The notes beneath the pieces were generated by a model. The model made no database searches. It saw only the letters and a list, made by a program, of their open reading frames with translations, and was not told where the DNA came from. Positions 36,034 through 46,768 of a stretch of 64,000 nt of DNA are shown in pieces. The stretch comes from Tsukamurella ocularis (GTDB lineage: Bacteria; Actinomycetota; Actinomycetes; Mycobacteriales; Mycobacteriaceae), in the NCBI RefSeq assembly GCF_024807615.1, contig NZ_JANUCJ010000004.1, positions 433,681 through 497,680 on the forward strand, written 5' to 3'. The first letter of the stretch is position 1. Each line of letters starts with the position of its first letter. A program made the translations under genes and the position numbers.

Positions 36034-36459
36034 TCAGGTGTGCGCGGCGCAGAAGCGGTTCGCCAGGTCGCGGAGCGCGATCGCGTCCTCGACGGGCAGG
36101 TTGAAGCCCTCGTAGACCCGGCTCCGGGCGGCGTCGACTCGGGGGCGCAGCGCGTGCCCGGCGTCGGTGACGTGCACTGTGACCAGCCGTTCGTCCGCCT
36201 GGTCGCGGCGGCGCGCGACGAGGCCGGCGCCCTCGAGCCGCCGGATCAGCGGCGACAGGGTGCCACTGTCGAGGCGCAGGCGTTCGCCCAGCGCCGAGAC
36301 GGTGACGCCGTCACGCTCCCACAGGGCGAGGAGCGTGACGTACTGGGTGTAGGTGAGGCCCAGCGCCGACAGCTCCTCGCGGTAGGCGTTCGACGCCACC
36401 CGCGCGGCGGAGTACAGCGCGAAGCACAGCTGCTCGTCCAGGGTCCGGTTCGCTTCCAC
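36034..36459 (-). CDS. ohrR: MarR-family peroxide sensor OhrR
   Basis: A 141-aa winged-helix repressor. The redox Cys is in QLCFALYSAARV (Cys12), the hallmark of OhrR. The recognition helix is in RLRLDSGTLSPLIRRLEGAGLV, and the wing in RRRDQADERLVTV. Start GTG with AAAGG close upstream. Palindromes 18-35 bases upstream suit autoregulation. It should repress ohr until Cys12 is oxidised. Confidence 0.88.
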   Translation of the reverse strand: MEANRTLDEQLCFALYSAARVASNAYREELSALGLTYTQYVTLLALWERDGVTVSALGERLRLDSGTLSPLIRRLEGAGLVARRRDQADERLVTVHVTDAGHALRPRVDAARSRVYEGFNLPVEDAIALRDLANRFCAAHT

Positions 36460-36476
36460 CCTTTGATGATGGCACG

Positions 36477-36494
36477 CAATTCAATTGTGCACAA
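36477..36494. promoter_or_regulatory. OhrR operator candidate
   Basis: Two overlapping palindromes, CAATTCAATTG (36477-36487) and TTGTGCACAA (36485-36494), form an AT-rich patch immediately upstream of ohrR. The CAATT/AATTG half-sites resemble known OhrR boxes. Confidence 0.55.
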
Positions 36495-36576
36495 CTGAAA
36501 ACGTGGTGAATTGACGAGGCCGATCCACCTGTCTACCTGGGGCTTTACATATCACTGCGAAGTGTCCACGAGTTGC

Positions 36577-36606
36577 TTGACAAAGCGGCTGATAGTGTCA
36601 AATACT
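36577..36606 (+). promoter_or_regulatory. alkB promoter with embedded inverted repeat
   Basis: TTGACA (36577-36582) and AATACT (36601-36606) are spaced 18 bases and read as -35/-10. TTGACA also forms a perfect inverted repeat with TGTCAA at 36596-36601 (13-base spacer). A repressor bound there, such as the TetR protein encoded at the end of the operon, would block the polymerase. Confidence 0.6.
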
Positions 36607-36669
36607 GAGTCCAGAACGTATGACCTCAGTCACAGCCCCCGTCGGGGCGAACAGCTTTAGGAGGGCACC

Positions 36670-37932
36670 GTGAAGGGCCTGGCTTACATCGACGCGGACG
36701 GCAAGGAAGCCGTCTGGACGGACCACAAGAAGCGACTCTGGCTGTGGGGCCTGTTCGTCCCCACCGCCCTGTTCTTCGCCATGGGACTCATCGCGCTGCT
36801 CGGCATCGGCAGCACGCCCCTGATGTACCTCGCCCCGGTGCTGTGGTGGATCGGCCCGATCCTGCTGTACGTGATCCTTCCGATCGTCGACATCAAGGCC
36901 GGCGACGACGGCGAGAACCCGCCGGAGGAGGTGATGGAGGCGCTGGAGAACTCCACGTACTACAAGTGGCTCACGTTCATCTTCCTGCCCATGCAGCTCG
37001 CCTCGCTCGTCATGATGTGCTACCTGCTCACCGCGGATAACCTGACCTGGCTCGGCGGCGTCTACGCGGGCGGCGGCGGGCTCGGCCTGATCAGCCAGAT
37101 CGGCCTCACTCTCAGCCTGGGTGTCGTCGCCGGCATCGCCATCAACACCGGTCACGAGCTGGGGCACAAGAAGCCCGAGAACGAGCGCTGGATCGCCAAG
37201 CTCACCCTGGCGCCCGCCATGTACGGCCACTTCTTCATCGAGCACAACCGCGGCCACCACGTGCGCGTCGCCACGCCCGAGGATCCCGCGTCCGGCCGCT
37301 TCGGCGAGACCTTCTGGGAGTTCCTGCCGCGCAGCGTCTGGGGCAGCCTGAAGTCCTCGTGGGAGCTGGAGAAGACCCGCCTCGAGCGTCTCGGCAAGAG
37401 CCCGTGGACCCTGAAGAACGACGTGCTCAACGCCTGGCTCATGACCGTCGTGCTCTTCGGCGGCCTGACCGCGGTCTTCGGCTGGTATGTCCTGCCGTTC
37501 CTGATCATCCAGGGCATCTACGGGTTCAGCCTGCTGGAGTCGGTGAACTACCTCGAGCACTACGGCCTGCTGCGTCAGAAGCTCGCCTCGGGCCGCTACG
37601 AGCGGTGCGCCCCGAAGCACTCCTGGAACTCGGATCGCATCATCACCAACGTCTTCCTGTACCACCTGCAGCGCCACAGCGATCACCACGCGAACCCCAC
37701 GCGCCGCTACCAGACCCTCCGCTCGTTCGAGGAGGCCCCGTCGCTGCCCCAGGGTTACGCCACGCTGATCGGCCTGACCTACTTCCCGCCGCTGTGGCGC
37801 CGCCTGATGGACCATCGCGTCCTCGACCACTACGACGGCGACATCACCAAGGTCAACATCCACCCCCGCGTCCGCGACAAGGTCCTGGCCAAGTACGGCG
37901 CCACCGCGACCGGAGAGCAGGCTGCCGCATGA
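36670..37932 (+). CDS. alkB: alkane 1-monooxygenase AlkB
   Basis: A 420-aa membrane diiron hydroxylase with about six helices. The histidine boxes are [13 protein letters not shown] (about residue 161), [20 protein letters not shown] (about 188) and [16 protein letters not shown] (about 333), and the AlkB-specific [10 protein letters not shown] is about residue 293. It converts n-alkanes to 1-alkanols at the membrane with electrons from rubredoxin. AGGAGG precedes the GTG start. Its stop overlaps the first rubredoxin (ATGA). Confidence 0.95.
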   Translation: MKGLAYIDADGKEAVWTDHKKRLWLWGLFVPTALFFAMGLIALLGIGSTPLMYLAPVLWWIGPILLYVILPIVDIKAGDDGENPPEEVMEALENSTYYKWLTFIFLPMQLASLVMMCYLLTADNLTWLGGVYAGGGGLGLISQIGLTLSLGVVAGIAINTGHELGHKKPENERWIAKLTLAPAMYGHFFIEHNRGHHVRVATPEDPASGRFGETFWEFLPRSVWGSLKSSWELEKTRLERLGKSPWTLKNDVLNAWLMTVVLFGGLTAVFGWYVLPFLIIQGIYGFSLLESVNYLEHYGLLRQKLASGRYERCAPKHSWNSDRIITNVFLYHLQRHSDHHANPTRRYQTLRSFEEAPSLPQGYATLIGLTYFPPLWRRLMDHRVLDHYDGDITKVNIHPRVRDKVLAKYGATATGEQAAA

Positions 37933-38090
37933 GCTCCTTCAAATGCCCGGTGTGCCAGTACGTCTACGACGAGGCGGCGGGCGCACCCCGCGAGGGTTGG
38001 CCGGCCGGTACCGCCTGGGCCGACATCCCCGACGACTGGAACTGCCCCGACTGCGGGGTCCGCGACAAGATCGACTTCGAACCGGTCTGA
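37929..38090 (+). CDS. rubA1: rubredoxin 1 (AlkG1 type)
   Basis: 53 aa with two iron-binding pairs, [13 protein letters not shown] and CPDCGVRDK. The sequence [22 protein letters not shown] is the shape of AlkG1-type rubredoxins, which often cannot pass electrons to AlkB alone. Translationally coupled to alkB. Confidence 0.92.
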   Translation: MSSFKCPVCQYVYDEAAGAPREGWPAGTAWADIPDDWNCPDCGVRDKIDFEPV

Positions 38091-38128
38091 TCCGGCGCGA
38101 ATCCTCCCCTCCGAGAAAGGAACCGACC

Positions 38129-38317
38129 ATGAGTGACGCACCCTTCAAGCTGTTCCGCTGCCTCCAGTGCGGCTTCGAGTACGACGAGGCCGAGGGCTGG
38201 CCCGAGGACGGCATCGAGCCCGGCACCCGCTGGGACGACATCCCGGACGACTGGTCCTGCCCCGACTGCGGCGCCGCCAAGGCCGACTTCGAGATGGTCG
38301 AGGTGTCCCGGGCATGA
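38129..38317 (+). CDS. rubA2: rubredoxin 2 (AlkG2 type)
   Basis: 62 aa with [19 protein letters not shown] and [13 protein letters not shown]. This is the AlkG2-type rubredoxin, the form usually active as electron donor to AlkB. AAAGGA precedes the ATG. Its stop overlaps the reductase start. Confidence 0.92.
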   Translation: MSDAPFKLFRCLQCGFEYDEAEGWPEDGIEPGTRWDDIPDDWSCPDCGAAKADFEMVEVSRA

Positions 38318-39498
38318 GCACTGACAGTGTGGTGATCGTCGGCACGGGCGTCGCGGGCGCCACCGCGGCCCTGGCGCTGCGGACCGGCGGATATGACGGG
38401 GCCGTGACCCTCCTCGGGCGCGACCCGCACCTCCCGTACCGGCGGCCCACGCTGTCGAAGGACGTGCTGCTGGCGGGGATGCCCGTCGAGAAGGCGCTCC
38501 TCAAGCCGGCCACGCACTGGGAGGACATCGACGTCACGGTCCGCACCGGGGTCACCGTGACCGGCGGCGACGCCGCGGCCCGCACCCTGGAGCTGTCCGA
38601 CGGTGCCGACCTCGGCTACGGCTCGCTGGTCCTCGCGACCGGCGGTGCGGCCCGAGAGCTTCCGGGCCTGCCGCCCGCGCCCCGCGTGAAGTACCTGCGG
38701 GACTTCGCCGACGCCACTGCGCTGCGCGACGAGCTGGGCCGCGCGGGCCGGGTCATCGTGCTCGGTGCTGGACTCATCGGCTCCGAGGTCGCCTCGGCCG
38801 CCGCGAAGCTGGGCGACGCCGTCACCGTCGTCGAACCGGCCGCCCTGCCGCTCGCCCGCGTCGTGCCGCCGTCGATCGGCGAGCGCCTCGCCGGCCTGCA
38901 GCGCGACGCCGGCGTCGACCTGCTGCTCGGCGTCCGGCCCGGGGAGATCACCGTCGACCCCGACCAGGTGTCCGTGGCGCTGCCGGGCGGCGGCGCCCTC
39001 GTCGCCGACCTGCTGGTGGTCGCCGTGGGCTCGAGCCCCGACACCGGCCTCGCCGAGCGTCTGGCCCTGCGCGTGGACGACGGTATCCTGGTGGACGAGC
39101 AGTACCGCACGTCCGCCGAGGGCGTCTACGCCATCGGTGACTGCGCGCGGGTGCCCCATCCGCTGGAAGGCGGTACCTATCGGGCCGAGAACTGGTCGGC
39201 GGCGCAGGACCAGGGCACCGCGGTCGCGCAGGTGCTCCTCGGCGGGGTGCCCGCCCCCACGGTCCCGTGGGGCTGGTCGAACCAGTTCGGGGCGGTGCTG
39301 CAGTTCGCGGGATGGCCCGCGGCGGACGACGAGCTGGAGGTGGACGGTCCCATGGACACGGCGAGCGGCGATCCCTTCTTCGCACGGTGCCACCGCGGCG
39401 GCAGCCTCGCGGGCGCGGTCGCGATGGGTCGACCGAAGGAGCTGCGGGCCGTCCGCGGCGAGCTGTCCGAGCAGATCGCGGCGGCGGTCGCGCGATGA
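38314..39498 (+). CDS. rubB: rubredoxin reductase
   Basis: A 394-aa FAD/NAD(P)H oxidoreductase. FAD motif [17 protein letters not shown] (residues 7-23), NAD(P)H motif [21 protein letters not shown] (about 148-168) and the FAD-ribityl segment [17 protein letters not shown]. It passes electrons from NAD(P)H to the rubredoxins and on to AlkB. ATGA overlap on both sides puts it in the alkB operon. Confidence 0.92.
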   Translation: MSTDSVVIVGTGVAGATAALALRTGGYDGAVTLLGRDPHLPYRRPTLSKDVLLAGMPVEKALLKPATHWEDIDVTVRTGVTVTGGDAAARTLELSDGADLGYGSLVLATGGAARELPGLPPAPRVKYLRDFADATALRDELGRAGRVIVLGAGLIGSEVASAAAKLGDAVTVVEPAALPLARVVPPSIGERLAGLQRDAGVDLLLGVRPGEITVDPDQVSVALPGGGALVADLLVVAVGSSPDTGLAERLALRVDDGILVDEQYRTSAEGVYAIGDCARVPHPLEGGTYRAENWSAAQDQGTAVAQVLLGGVPAPTVPWGWSNQFGAVLQFAGWPAADDELEVDGPMDTASGDPFFARCHRGGSLAGAVAMGRPKELRAVRGELSEQIAAAVAR

Positions 39499-40103
39499 CC
39501 GTCCTCGTCGGGCGCGATGCCGCTGATGCCGCGCCGAAGCAAACGGTGCGGGATCAGGCGCTCGACGCGGTCAGCGTAGTCCTGAGCGGGCGGGAGTGGT
39601 CGGCGGTCACCATGGCCGCCGTCGCCCGCCAGGCGGGCGTCAGCCGGCAGACCCTCTACAACGAGTTCGGCTCCCGCAAGGGCATGGCCGTCGCGTACGT
39701 CACTCGGTTCGTCGACGGCCTCCTCGCCTACGTGCAGGAGCGGATCGACGCGCACCCGGGCGAGATCGACGCCGCGGTCGACGACGCCATGCGTGGCGTC
39801 TTCGAGATCGGGATGGGCGACCCCGTCGTCATCAATATCGTCGGGCCGAACCCCCACCGCGACCTCATGGGGATCGTCACGATCGACGGTACGCCGATCT
39901 TGCAGCGCGCCACCGAGGGGCTCGCGGAGATCCTCGCCATGAGCTGGGCGCAGGTGCGGCGGGCGGACGCGCAGATCGCGGCCGGCGTGCTCGTGCGGCT
40001 CGCGTTCAGTCACCTCACGATGCCGATCGAGGGTGCGGAGGAGGCGGCGCGCGAGGTGTCCGCCGTGCTCTCGCCGTTCCTCGCCCAGGCCGTCCGTAGC
40101 TGA
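39495..40103 (+). CDS. TetR-family regulator of the alkB operon
   Basis: A 202-aa protein. The N-terminal helix-turn-helix MAAVARQAGVSRQTLYNEFGSRKGMA (about residues 40-65) is canonical TetR. The C-terminal domain matches the AlkX/AlkU regulators encoded after rubB in actinobacterial alkane operons, which sense fatty acids. It probably represses its own operon through the inverted repeat at 36577-36601 (inference). It overlaps the rubB stop (ATGA). Confidence 0.85.
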   Translation: MTVLVGRDAADAAPKQTVRDQALDAVSVVLSGREWSAVTMAAVARQAGVSRQTLYNEFGSRKGMAVAYVTRFVDGLLAYVQERIDAHPGEIDAAVDDAMRGVFEIGMGDPVVINIVGPNPHRDLMGIVTIDGTPILQRATEGLAEILAMSWAQVRRADAQIAAGVLVRLAFSHLTMPIEGAEEAAREVSAVLSPFLAQAVRS

Positions 40104-40120
40104 GCCGCGCCCGGATCGGG

Positions 40121-40531
40121 TCAGGGGCGGGAGCAGTCCGCGCAGCGGCCGAAGATCTCCAGCGTGTGGGTCACGTCGGTGAAGCCGTGGGCCGCGGCGG
40201 TCCGCGCCGACCACGCCTCGACGGCCCGGTCGGTCACCTCGACGGTGCGCCCGCACTCGCGGCACACCAGGTGGTGATGGTGCTCGTCCGAGCACAGCCG
40301 GAACAGAGCCTCGCCGCTGTCCGTCCGCAGGGTGTCGACGGCGCCCGCGTCCGCCATCGCCTGCAGGTTCCGGTAGACGGTGGTCAGGCCGATCGACTCG
40401 CCGTCGGCGCGGAGCCGCTCGTGCAGCTCCTGCGCCGACTTGAACTCCGAGACCGATCGCAGCGCCTGCGTGATCGCGCCACGCTGTTTCGTCGCCCGGA
40501 TTCCCGTTCCCTTGGCGGCGTGGACGGTCAC
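40121..40531 (-). CDS. zur: zinc uptake regulator Zur (Fur family)
   Basis: A 136-aa Fur-family repressor. The winged helix has LTTVYRNLQAMADAGAVDTLR. The sensing region is DEHHHHLVCRECGRTVEV, and the C-terminal pair is GRCADCSRP, so both CxxC structural-zinc pairs are present. The GTG lies two bases after the smtB stop, the same smtB-zur order as in mycobacteria, where SmtB and Zur jointly control zinc genes. It converges with the alk operon. Confidence 0.88.
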   Translation of the reverse strand: MTVHAAKGTGIRATKQRGAITQALRSVSEFKSAQELHERLRADGESIGLTTVYRNLQAMADAGAVDTLRTDSGEALFRLCSDEHHHHLVCRECGRTVEVTDRAVEAWSARTAAAHGFTDVTHTLEIFGRCADCSRP

Positions 40532-40533
40532 CG

Positions 40534-40929
40534 TCAGGCCCCCGGCCGTTCGGTGGCGTGGGCGACCGCATCGACCACGATGTGTGCGAGGTGATCGTCG
40601 ACCAGACGGTAGACGATCTCCCGGCCGTTGCGCTCGCCGCGCACGACGCCGGCGGACTTGAGCACGCGCAGGTGCTGGCTGACGAGAGGCTGGGTCACGC
40701 CGAGGGCGTCGACCAGCTGATGCACGCACAGCTCGGAGTGCATGAGCTCGAGGACGATGGAGATCCGGACCGGGGCGGCCAGGGCGCGCAGGAGGTCGCC
40801 CGTGGCGGTGAGCACGTCAGGATCGGGTTGCGTGCGCGGCGGGTCCTCGGGGTCGACGGGGCAGTCGGCGACGAGGGCGGTCGGGACGATGTCGGTGGGA
40901 ATGGCGTGCCTCCTCTTATCAACAATCAT
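40534..40929 (-). CDS. smtB: ArsR/SmtB-family zinc-sensing repressor
   Basis: About 122-131 aa. Winged helix [49 protein letters not shown]; the C-terminal alpha5 metal site is in [16 protein letters not shown] (D, H, H pattern). The start is uncertain: ATG at 40929 or 40935 has no ribosome site and lies inside the likely operator, while an in-frame ATT at 40902 has AAGAGGAGG six bases before it. Heads the smtB-zur operon. Confidence 0.85.
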   Translation of the reverse strand: MIVDKRRHAIPTDIVPTALVADCPVDPEDPPRTQPDPDVLTATGDLLRALAAPVRISIVLELMHSELCVHQLVDALGVTQPLVSQHLRVLKSAGVVRGERNGREIVYRLVDDHLAHIVVDAVAHATERPGA

Positions 40930-40936
40930 TTTCATA
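40917..40936. promoter_or_regulatory. SmtB-type operator candidate
   Basis: TATCAACAATCATTTTCATA is an imperfect AT-rich palindrome (TAT-S-AA ... TT-S-ATA), resembling ArsR/SmtB or Zur sites, directly over the 5' end of smtB and facing divergent glyS. Confidence 0.5.
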
Positions 40937-41006
40937 TGCGGGATCGGCCACGTCAAGCCGCCGGGCGGGAGGCGTCCCATCGCGCCGCGGGCCGGGGCGC
41001 GAACGG

Positions 41007-41012
41007 TAGAGT
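41007..41012 (+). promoter_or_regulatory. -10 candidate for glyS
   Basis: TAGAGT fits TANNNT and would start a short leader about 45 bases before glyS. Confidence 0.35.
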
Positions 41013-41062
41013 CGGTGCGTACGTTTTTCTGGTCTCACAACCCGTCGGAGATGAAGCGCGCC

Positions 41063-42466
<1,404 letters not shown>

Positions 42467-42484
42467 CCTCCGGCTTCGACGGCT

Positions 42485-42516
42485 CCGCCCGTCCGGTCGC
42501 GACACCGGACGGGCGG
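42485..42516. terminator. perfect 13-bp hairpin between glyS and the lipoprotein gene
   Basis: CCGCCCGTCCGGT and ACCGGACGGGCGG pair perfectly around a 6-base loop in the 57-bp gap between convergent genes. Probably a bidirectional terminator. Confidence 0.75.
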
Positions 42517-42523
42517 ACGCATA

Positions 42524-42934
42524 TCAGCCGCAGGTGATCTCGACGCGGAACTTCTTGGTGCTCAGGTCCGCGGCGCGGGCCTCGCCGGTGATCGTGTACC
42601 GGTTGCCGGCCTTCGAGGCCTTGGCCGAGCCGACCTTCCCCACGGGCGTGTTCAACACCGTCATCACGTTGCCGCCGGTAGCGATGAACAGGCTGTTCAC
42701 CGTGGGCGGGTTGCCCTCGGTGAGCATGGCGCCGACGCCACGCGCGGTCTGCACGCTGCCCGAGCCCACGGTGATGCTGTCGCCGTTGCGCGAGCAGCCG
42801 GCGTTGACGTACTCGGCCGCGCTCTCGGCCTTCCCGTCGATCTCGACCACGGTGCTGGAGTCGGTGTTGGGGGAGGTGCACGCCGCGAGCGCCACCAGGG
42901 TGCAGCCCGCGAGGGCGACTGCCGCTTTCTTCAT
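42524..42934 (-). CDS. LpqH-family lipoprotein (19-kDa antigen-like)
   Basis: A 136-aa lipoprotein. The signal peptide ends in the lipobox LAAC (about residues 16-19). The mature domain has two cysteines (AGCSRNGDS and EITCG) and the LpqH-like ITVGSGSVQTARGVGAML and YTITGEARAADLSTKKFRVEITC. It is surface-anchored. Related mycobacterial lipoproteins are TLR2 ligands, but its own function is unknown. A leaderless promoter fits. Confidence 0.8.
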   Translation of the reverse strand: MKKAAVALAGCTLVALAACTSPNTDSSTVVEIDGKAESAAEYVNAGCSRNGDSITVGSGSVQTARGVGAMLTEGNPPTVNSLFIATGGNVMTVLNTPVGKVGSAKASKAGNRYTITGEARAADLSTKKFRVEITCG

Positions 42935-42940
42935 GCGATC

Positions 42941-42946
42941 ACCGTA
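42941..42946 (-). promoter_or_regulatory. -10 element for leaderless lipoprotein gene
   Basis: TACGGT on the minus strand lies six bases before the ATG at 42934. Confidence 0.45.
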
Positions 42947-43005
42947 CCGGGGGATCGCGGCAGGTCCGACGCGCCGCACCAACCGGCCGCACCGTCTCAC
43001 TATGG

Positions 43006-43011
43006 GATACT
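43006..43011 (+). promoter_or_regulatory. -10 element for leaderless cold-shock gene
   Basis: GATACT lies six bases before the ATG at 43018, with no ribosome site between. Confidence 0.45.
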
Positions 43012-43017
43012 CGACGC

Positions 43018-43479
43018 ATGACGAACGGCAAGGTGGTCCATTTCGACACGCAGCGCGGCTTCGGTTTCCTCGCGCCGGACGCGGGGGGCGAGGACGTCTT
43101 CCTCCACGTGAACGACATCGATTTCGACGAGTCGGCGCTCCGACCGGGTACTGCGGTGACGTTCGAGGTGGAGAAGGGCGACAAGGGACTCAAGGCCGTG
43201 AACGTCGCCGTCGTCGGTGGTGCCCCCGCCGCCGCGCCCCGTCGCGACAACCGGGACAATCGCGATTCCCGTGGTGACCGTGGTGACCGACGCGAGCAGG
43301 CGCCCCGTCGGGACGCCGCGCCGCGCGCGGCCGCCGGCGCGCTCGACATGCAGTCCTTCGTCGACGAGCTCACGGAGCTGCTGCTCGACTCCTCGGACGA
43401 TCTGACCGCCGGCCAGATCATCGCGATCCGCCAGCGGATCGCGGACTTCGCCTTCGCGCGCGGCTGGGTCACCGAGTAG
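43018..43479 (+). CDS. cspB: cold-shock domain protein with C-terminal extension (CspB type)
   Basis: 153 aa. The N-terminal 65 residues are a cold-shock domain with RNP1-like RGFGFLAP and RNP2-like DVFLHVND. An Arg/Asp-rich linker (DNRDNRDSRGDRGDRR) and a short helical C-terminal domain follow, as in the long mycobacterial CspB. It binds single-stranded nucleic acid. It ends immediately before dgt, so the two are cotranscribed. Confidence 0.88.
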   Translation: MTNGKVVHFDTQRGFGFLAPDAGGEDVFLHVNDIDFDESALRPGTAVTFEVEKGDKGLKAVNVAVVGGAPAAAPRRDNRDNRDSRGDRGDRREQAPRRDAAPRAAAGALDMQSFVDELTELLLDSSDDLTAGQIIAIRQRIADFAFARGWVTE

Positions 43480-44802
43480 GTGCCGCTGCTGCCCGGGCCG
43501 GCCGCGTACCAGCCGGCCGACGTCGAACGCCTCGTCGCCGAGCAGCCCAAAACGGCGGGGCTCGAAGCGGATACGGAGCCCACGCTCTTCTCGGGCCCGC
43601 AGTGGGAGGCTCTGCGGTGGGAGGGGCACAGCTCCGCCTTCGCGAGGGACCGCGCGCGCGTGCTGCACAGCGCTGCGTTGCGCCGCCTCGCCGACAAGAC
43701 GCAGGTCGTCGGCCCGCGCGAGGGCGATACGCCCCGCACCCGGCTCACCCACTCCCTGGAGGTCAGCCAGATCGGCCGCGGCATCGCCCTCGGTATCGGC
43801 TGTGATCCCGACCTCGTGGACCTCGCGGGCCTCGCCCACGACATCGGGCACCCGCCCTATGGGCACAACGGCGAGCGCGCTCTCGACGAGGTCGCGTCGA
43901 GCATCGGCGGCTTCGAGGGCAACGCGCAGAACCTGCGCATCCTCACCCGGCTTGAGCCCAAGGTGGTGAACGCCGCGGGGGAGTCGGCCGGCCTCAACCT
44001 CACCCGTGCCGCGCTCGACGCGGCGACCAAGTACCCGTGGCTGCGCCGCGAGCCCGGCGGCAAGTTCGGCGTCTACGACGACGACGCGTACGTCCTGGAT
44101 TGGATGCGCGGCGGCGAGAACGGCCCGCACGGCACCCGGCAGTGCCTCGAATCGCAGATCATGGACTGGTCCGACGACGTCGCCTACTCCGTGCACGACG
44201 TGGAGGACGGTGTTCTCTCGGGCCGCCTCGACCTGCGCGCCCTCTCGTCGCTCGCGGAGGTGCGCAGCCTCTCCGGCTTCGGCGCGAGCAGCTTCCGCGG
44301 CGTGGAGGCCGCCGAGCTGGAGGAGGCCGGCGCCCGACTCGCTTCCTTCGAGGTGGTCGCCGCGGCCGCGAAGTACGACGGTGGCCTCACCTCCTCGGTG
44401 GCGCTCAAGCGGATGACGAGTGAGCTGGTGGGCCGCTTCGCCTCCGCCGCGATCGACGCGACCCGGGCCGCCACGGGCAACGAGCCGGTGTGCCGCTACG
44501 AAGCCGACGTCGAGGTACCGCCGTCCGTACGTGCCGAGGTGATCCTGCTGAAAACGATGGCGCTGCAGTACATCTACTCGAACCAGATGCACCTGGCCAT
44601 CCAGCAGGGGCAGCGCGACCGGATCCTGCGCGTGGCCGACTACCTGATGGGCGCGTCACCGTCGAACATCGATCCGCTGTACTCCCCGGCCTATCTGGCC
44701 GCGGACTCCGACGCCGTGCGCCTGCGCGTCGTGGTCGACCAGATCGCGTCGATGACGGAGACGCGCCTGGAGCGGCTGGACCAGAAGGTCCTCGAGGGCT
44801 GA
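43480..44802 (+). CDS. dgt: deoxyguanosinetriphosphate triphosphohydrolase-like protein
   Basis: A 440-aa HD-domain enzyme. The metal site is formed by [15 protein letters not shown] and [15 protein letters not shown] (HD about residue 126), with RILTRLEPK and the downstream [13 protein letters not shown]sp. It hydrolyses dNTPs to deoxynucleoside and triphosphate. GTG directly follows the csp stop. dgt followed by dnaG is the conserved order in Mycobacteriales. Confidence 0.9.
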   Translation: MPLLPGPAAYQPADVERLVAEQPKTAGLEADTEPTLFSGPQWEALRWEGHSSAFARDRARVLHSAALRRLADKTQVVGPREGDTPRTRLTHSLEVSQIGRGIALGIGCDPDLVDLAGLAHDIGHPPYGHNGERALDEVASSIGGFEGNAQNLRILTRLEPKVVNAAGESAGLNLTRAALDAATKYPWLRREPGGKFGVYDDDAYVLDWMRGGENGPHGTRQCLESQIMDWSDDVAYSVHDVEDGVLSGRLDLRALSSLAEVRSLSGFGASSFRGVEAAELEEAGARLASFEVVAAAAKYDGGLTSSVALKRMTSELVGRFASAAIDATRAATGNEPVCRYEADVEVPPSVRAEVILLKTMALQYIYSNQMHLAIQQGQRDRILRVADYLMGASPSNIDPLYSPAYLAADSDAVRLRVVVDQIASMTETRLERLDQKVLEG

Positions 44803-44809
44803 GCGGCAG

Positions 44810-44815
44810 TACACT
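44810..44815 (+). promoter_or_regulatory. -10 element for leaderless dnaG
   Basis: TACACT lies seven bases before the GTG at 44823, in the 20-bp gap after dgt. Confidence 0.5.
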
Positions 44816-44822
44816 CGAACTC

Positions 44823-46754
44823 GTGGTCGGCAGAATCCCGGAGCGTGACATCGCGGCGATCCGCGACCGTGCGCGCATCGAGGACGTGGTCGGCGAGTAC
44901 GTGGCGCTCCGCCCCGCCGGCGTGGGGTCGATGAAGGGCCTGTGCCCGTTCCACGACGAGAAGACCCCGAGCTTCCACGTGCGCCCCACGCAGGGCTTCT
45001 TCCACTGCTTCGGCTGCGGCGAGGGCGGTGACGTCATCTCCTTCCTACAGAAGATCGAGCACGTGCCCTTCGTGGAGGCCGTCGAGCAGCTCGCCGACAA
45101 GGTGGGCATCCAGATCTCCTACGAGGGCGGGGCACCCGGACCCAAGCAGGACCGCGGCACCCGCATGCGGCTCGTCGCGGCCAACGCGGCTGCACAGAAG
45201 TTCTACGCCGAGCAACTGCGCACCCCGGAGGCGGAAATCGCCCGGACCTACCTCACCGAGCGCGAGTTCACCGAGGAGGACGCCCAGTTCTACGGCTGCG
45301 GCTATGCCCCGTCGGGCTGGGACACGATGACGAAGGCACTACTGCGGCAGGGCTTCGACGTCAAGGAGCTCGAGGCGGCGGGCCTGTCGAAGCAGGGCCA
45401 GCGCGGCCCGATCGACCGGTTCCACCGTCGGCTGCTGTGGCCCATCAGGAATCTCGGCGGCGACGTGATCGGCTTCGGCGCCCGCAAGCTCTTCGACGAC
45501 GACAACCTCGGCAAGTACATGAACACACCGGAGACGATCCTCTACAAGAAGTCCCAGGTGCTGTTCGGTCTCGACCACGCGAAGAAGCACATCGCCAAGG
45601 GGCACCAGGTGGTAGTCGTCGAGGGCTACACCGACGTCATGGCCATGCACTCCGCCGGCGTGGAGACCGCCGTCGCGTCCTGTGGCACCGCCTTCGGCGA
45701 GGATCACGTCTCCCTCGTGCGGCGGCTCATGATGGACGACAGTTACTTCCGCGGCGAGGTGATCTACACCTTCGACGGCGACGCCGCCGGCCGCGCCGCC
45801 GCGATGAAGGCCTTCGACGGCGACCAGAAGATCGCCGGGCAGACCTTCGTCGCCGTCGCGCCCGACGGCATGGACCCATGCGAGCTGCGGCAGAAGCGCG
45901 GCGACGAGGCCGTGCGGGACCTCATCGCGCAGCGCGTTCCCATGTTCGAGTTCGCCGTGAAGACGCTTATCCAGGAGTTCGACCTCGACACAGCCGAGGG
46001 GCGCGTGCACGCGCTACGCCGCTCAGTGCCCGTCGTCGCGCGGATCAAGGACATGGCGCTGAGGGACGAGTACGCCCGGCAGCTCGCAGGCTGGGTCGGC
46101 TGGGAGGACATGACGCAGGTGCTGCGCCGCGTGCGCGAGGAGTCCGCCCGGATCCGCCGCGGGGAAGGGCGTCCCGGTCCGGGCGCGCCGGCACCGTCGA
46201 ACAACCGGATCCGCGAGGCCGCGCCGGCCGCCCCGGTGCCCGAGGCCCGACCGACGGGGCCGCAACGGCCCAACCCGGCCGACCCCGTGCTCTGGGTGCA
46301 GCGCGAGGTACTCAAGGCCGCGCTGCAGGTACCCGCACTCGCGGGCATGGTCTTCGACGCGCTCTCCGACGACATGTTCACCGACCCCGCGTACCGCCAG
46401 GTGCGGCTGGCCATCGAGTCCGCGGGCGGCATCGCGGCGGGCCTCGGCGGTCCGGAGTGGGTGGACACGGTGGTGCGCCACGTCGACGGGCCCGTACTGG
46501 AGCCGCTGGTCACCGAGCTCGCGGTGGAGCCGATGCAGGTTGCGGGCGACCCGTCGCCGCGGTACGTCGAGTCCGTGATGGCGCGGCTGCAGGAGGTGTG
46601 GGTCGGGGCGCAGGTGGCCGACCTCAAGTCGAAGCTGCGCCGCATGTCGCCCAATTCCGACGGTGATTACAACCGGCTGTTCGGCGACCTCGTCGCGCTC
46701 GAAAGCTACCGGCAGAGCTTGCTCAAGATGGCCGTCGGCGACTCGGCGTTCTAG
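44823..46754 (+). CDS. dnaG: DNA primase
   Basis: A 643-aa primase. The CHC2 zinc finger is LCPFHDEKTPSFHV...FHCFGCGEGGD (about residues 40-65). The catalytic core has VVVVEGYTDVMAMHSAGV (TOPRIM Glu) and IYTFDGDAAGRAAAMKAF (Asp pair). The C-terminal DnaB-interaction domain lies beyond a Pro/Arg-rich linker (about 455-500). Makes RNA primers at the replication fork. GTG chosen from the leaderless promoter; the first residues VVGRIPERDIAAIRDRARI fit the family. Confidence 0.93.
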   Translation: MVGRIPERDIAAIRDRARIEDVVGEYVALRPAGVGSMKGLCPFHDEKTPSFHVRPTQGFFHCFGCGEGGDVISFLQKIEHVPFVEAVEQLADKVGIQISYEGGAPGPKQDRGTRMRLVAANAAAQKFYAEQLRTPEAEIARTYLTEREFTEEDAQFYGCGYAPSGWDTMTKALLRQGFDVKELEAAGLSKQGQRGPIDRFHRRLLWPIRNLGGDVIGFGARKLFDDDNLGKYMNTPETILYKKSQVLFGLDHAKKHIAKGHQVVVVEGYTDVMAMHSAGVETAVASCGTAFGEDHVSLVRRLMMDDSYFRGEVIYTFDGDAAGRAAAMKAFDGDQKIAGQTFVAVAPDGMDPCELRQKRGDEAVRDLIAQRVPMFEFAVKTLIQEFDLDTAEGRVHALRRSVPVVARIKDMALRDEYARQLAGWVGWEDMTQVLRRVREESARIRRGEGRPGPGAPAPSNNRIREAAPAAPVPEARPTGPQRPNPADPVLWVQREVLKAALQVPALAGMVFDALSDDMFTDPAYRQVRLAIESAGGIAAGLGGPEWVDTVVRHVDGPVLEPLVTELAVEPMQVAGDPSPRYVESVMARLQEVWVGAQVADLKSKLRRMSPNSDGDYNRLFGDLVALESYRQSLLKMAVGDSAF

Positions 46755-46768
46755 TCCGCGTCGGCCTT

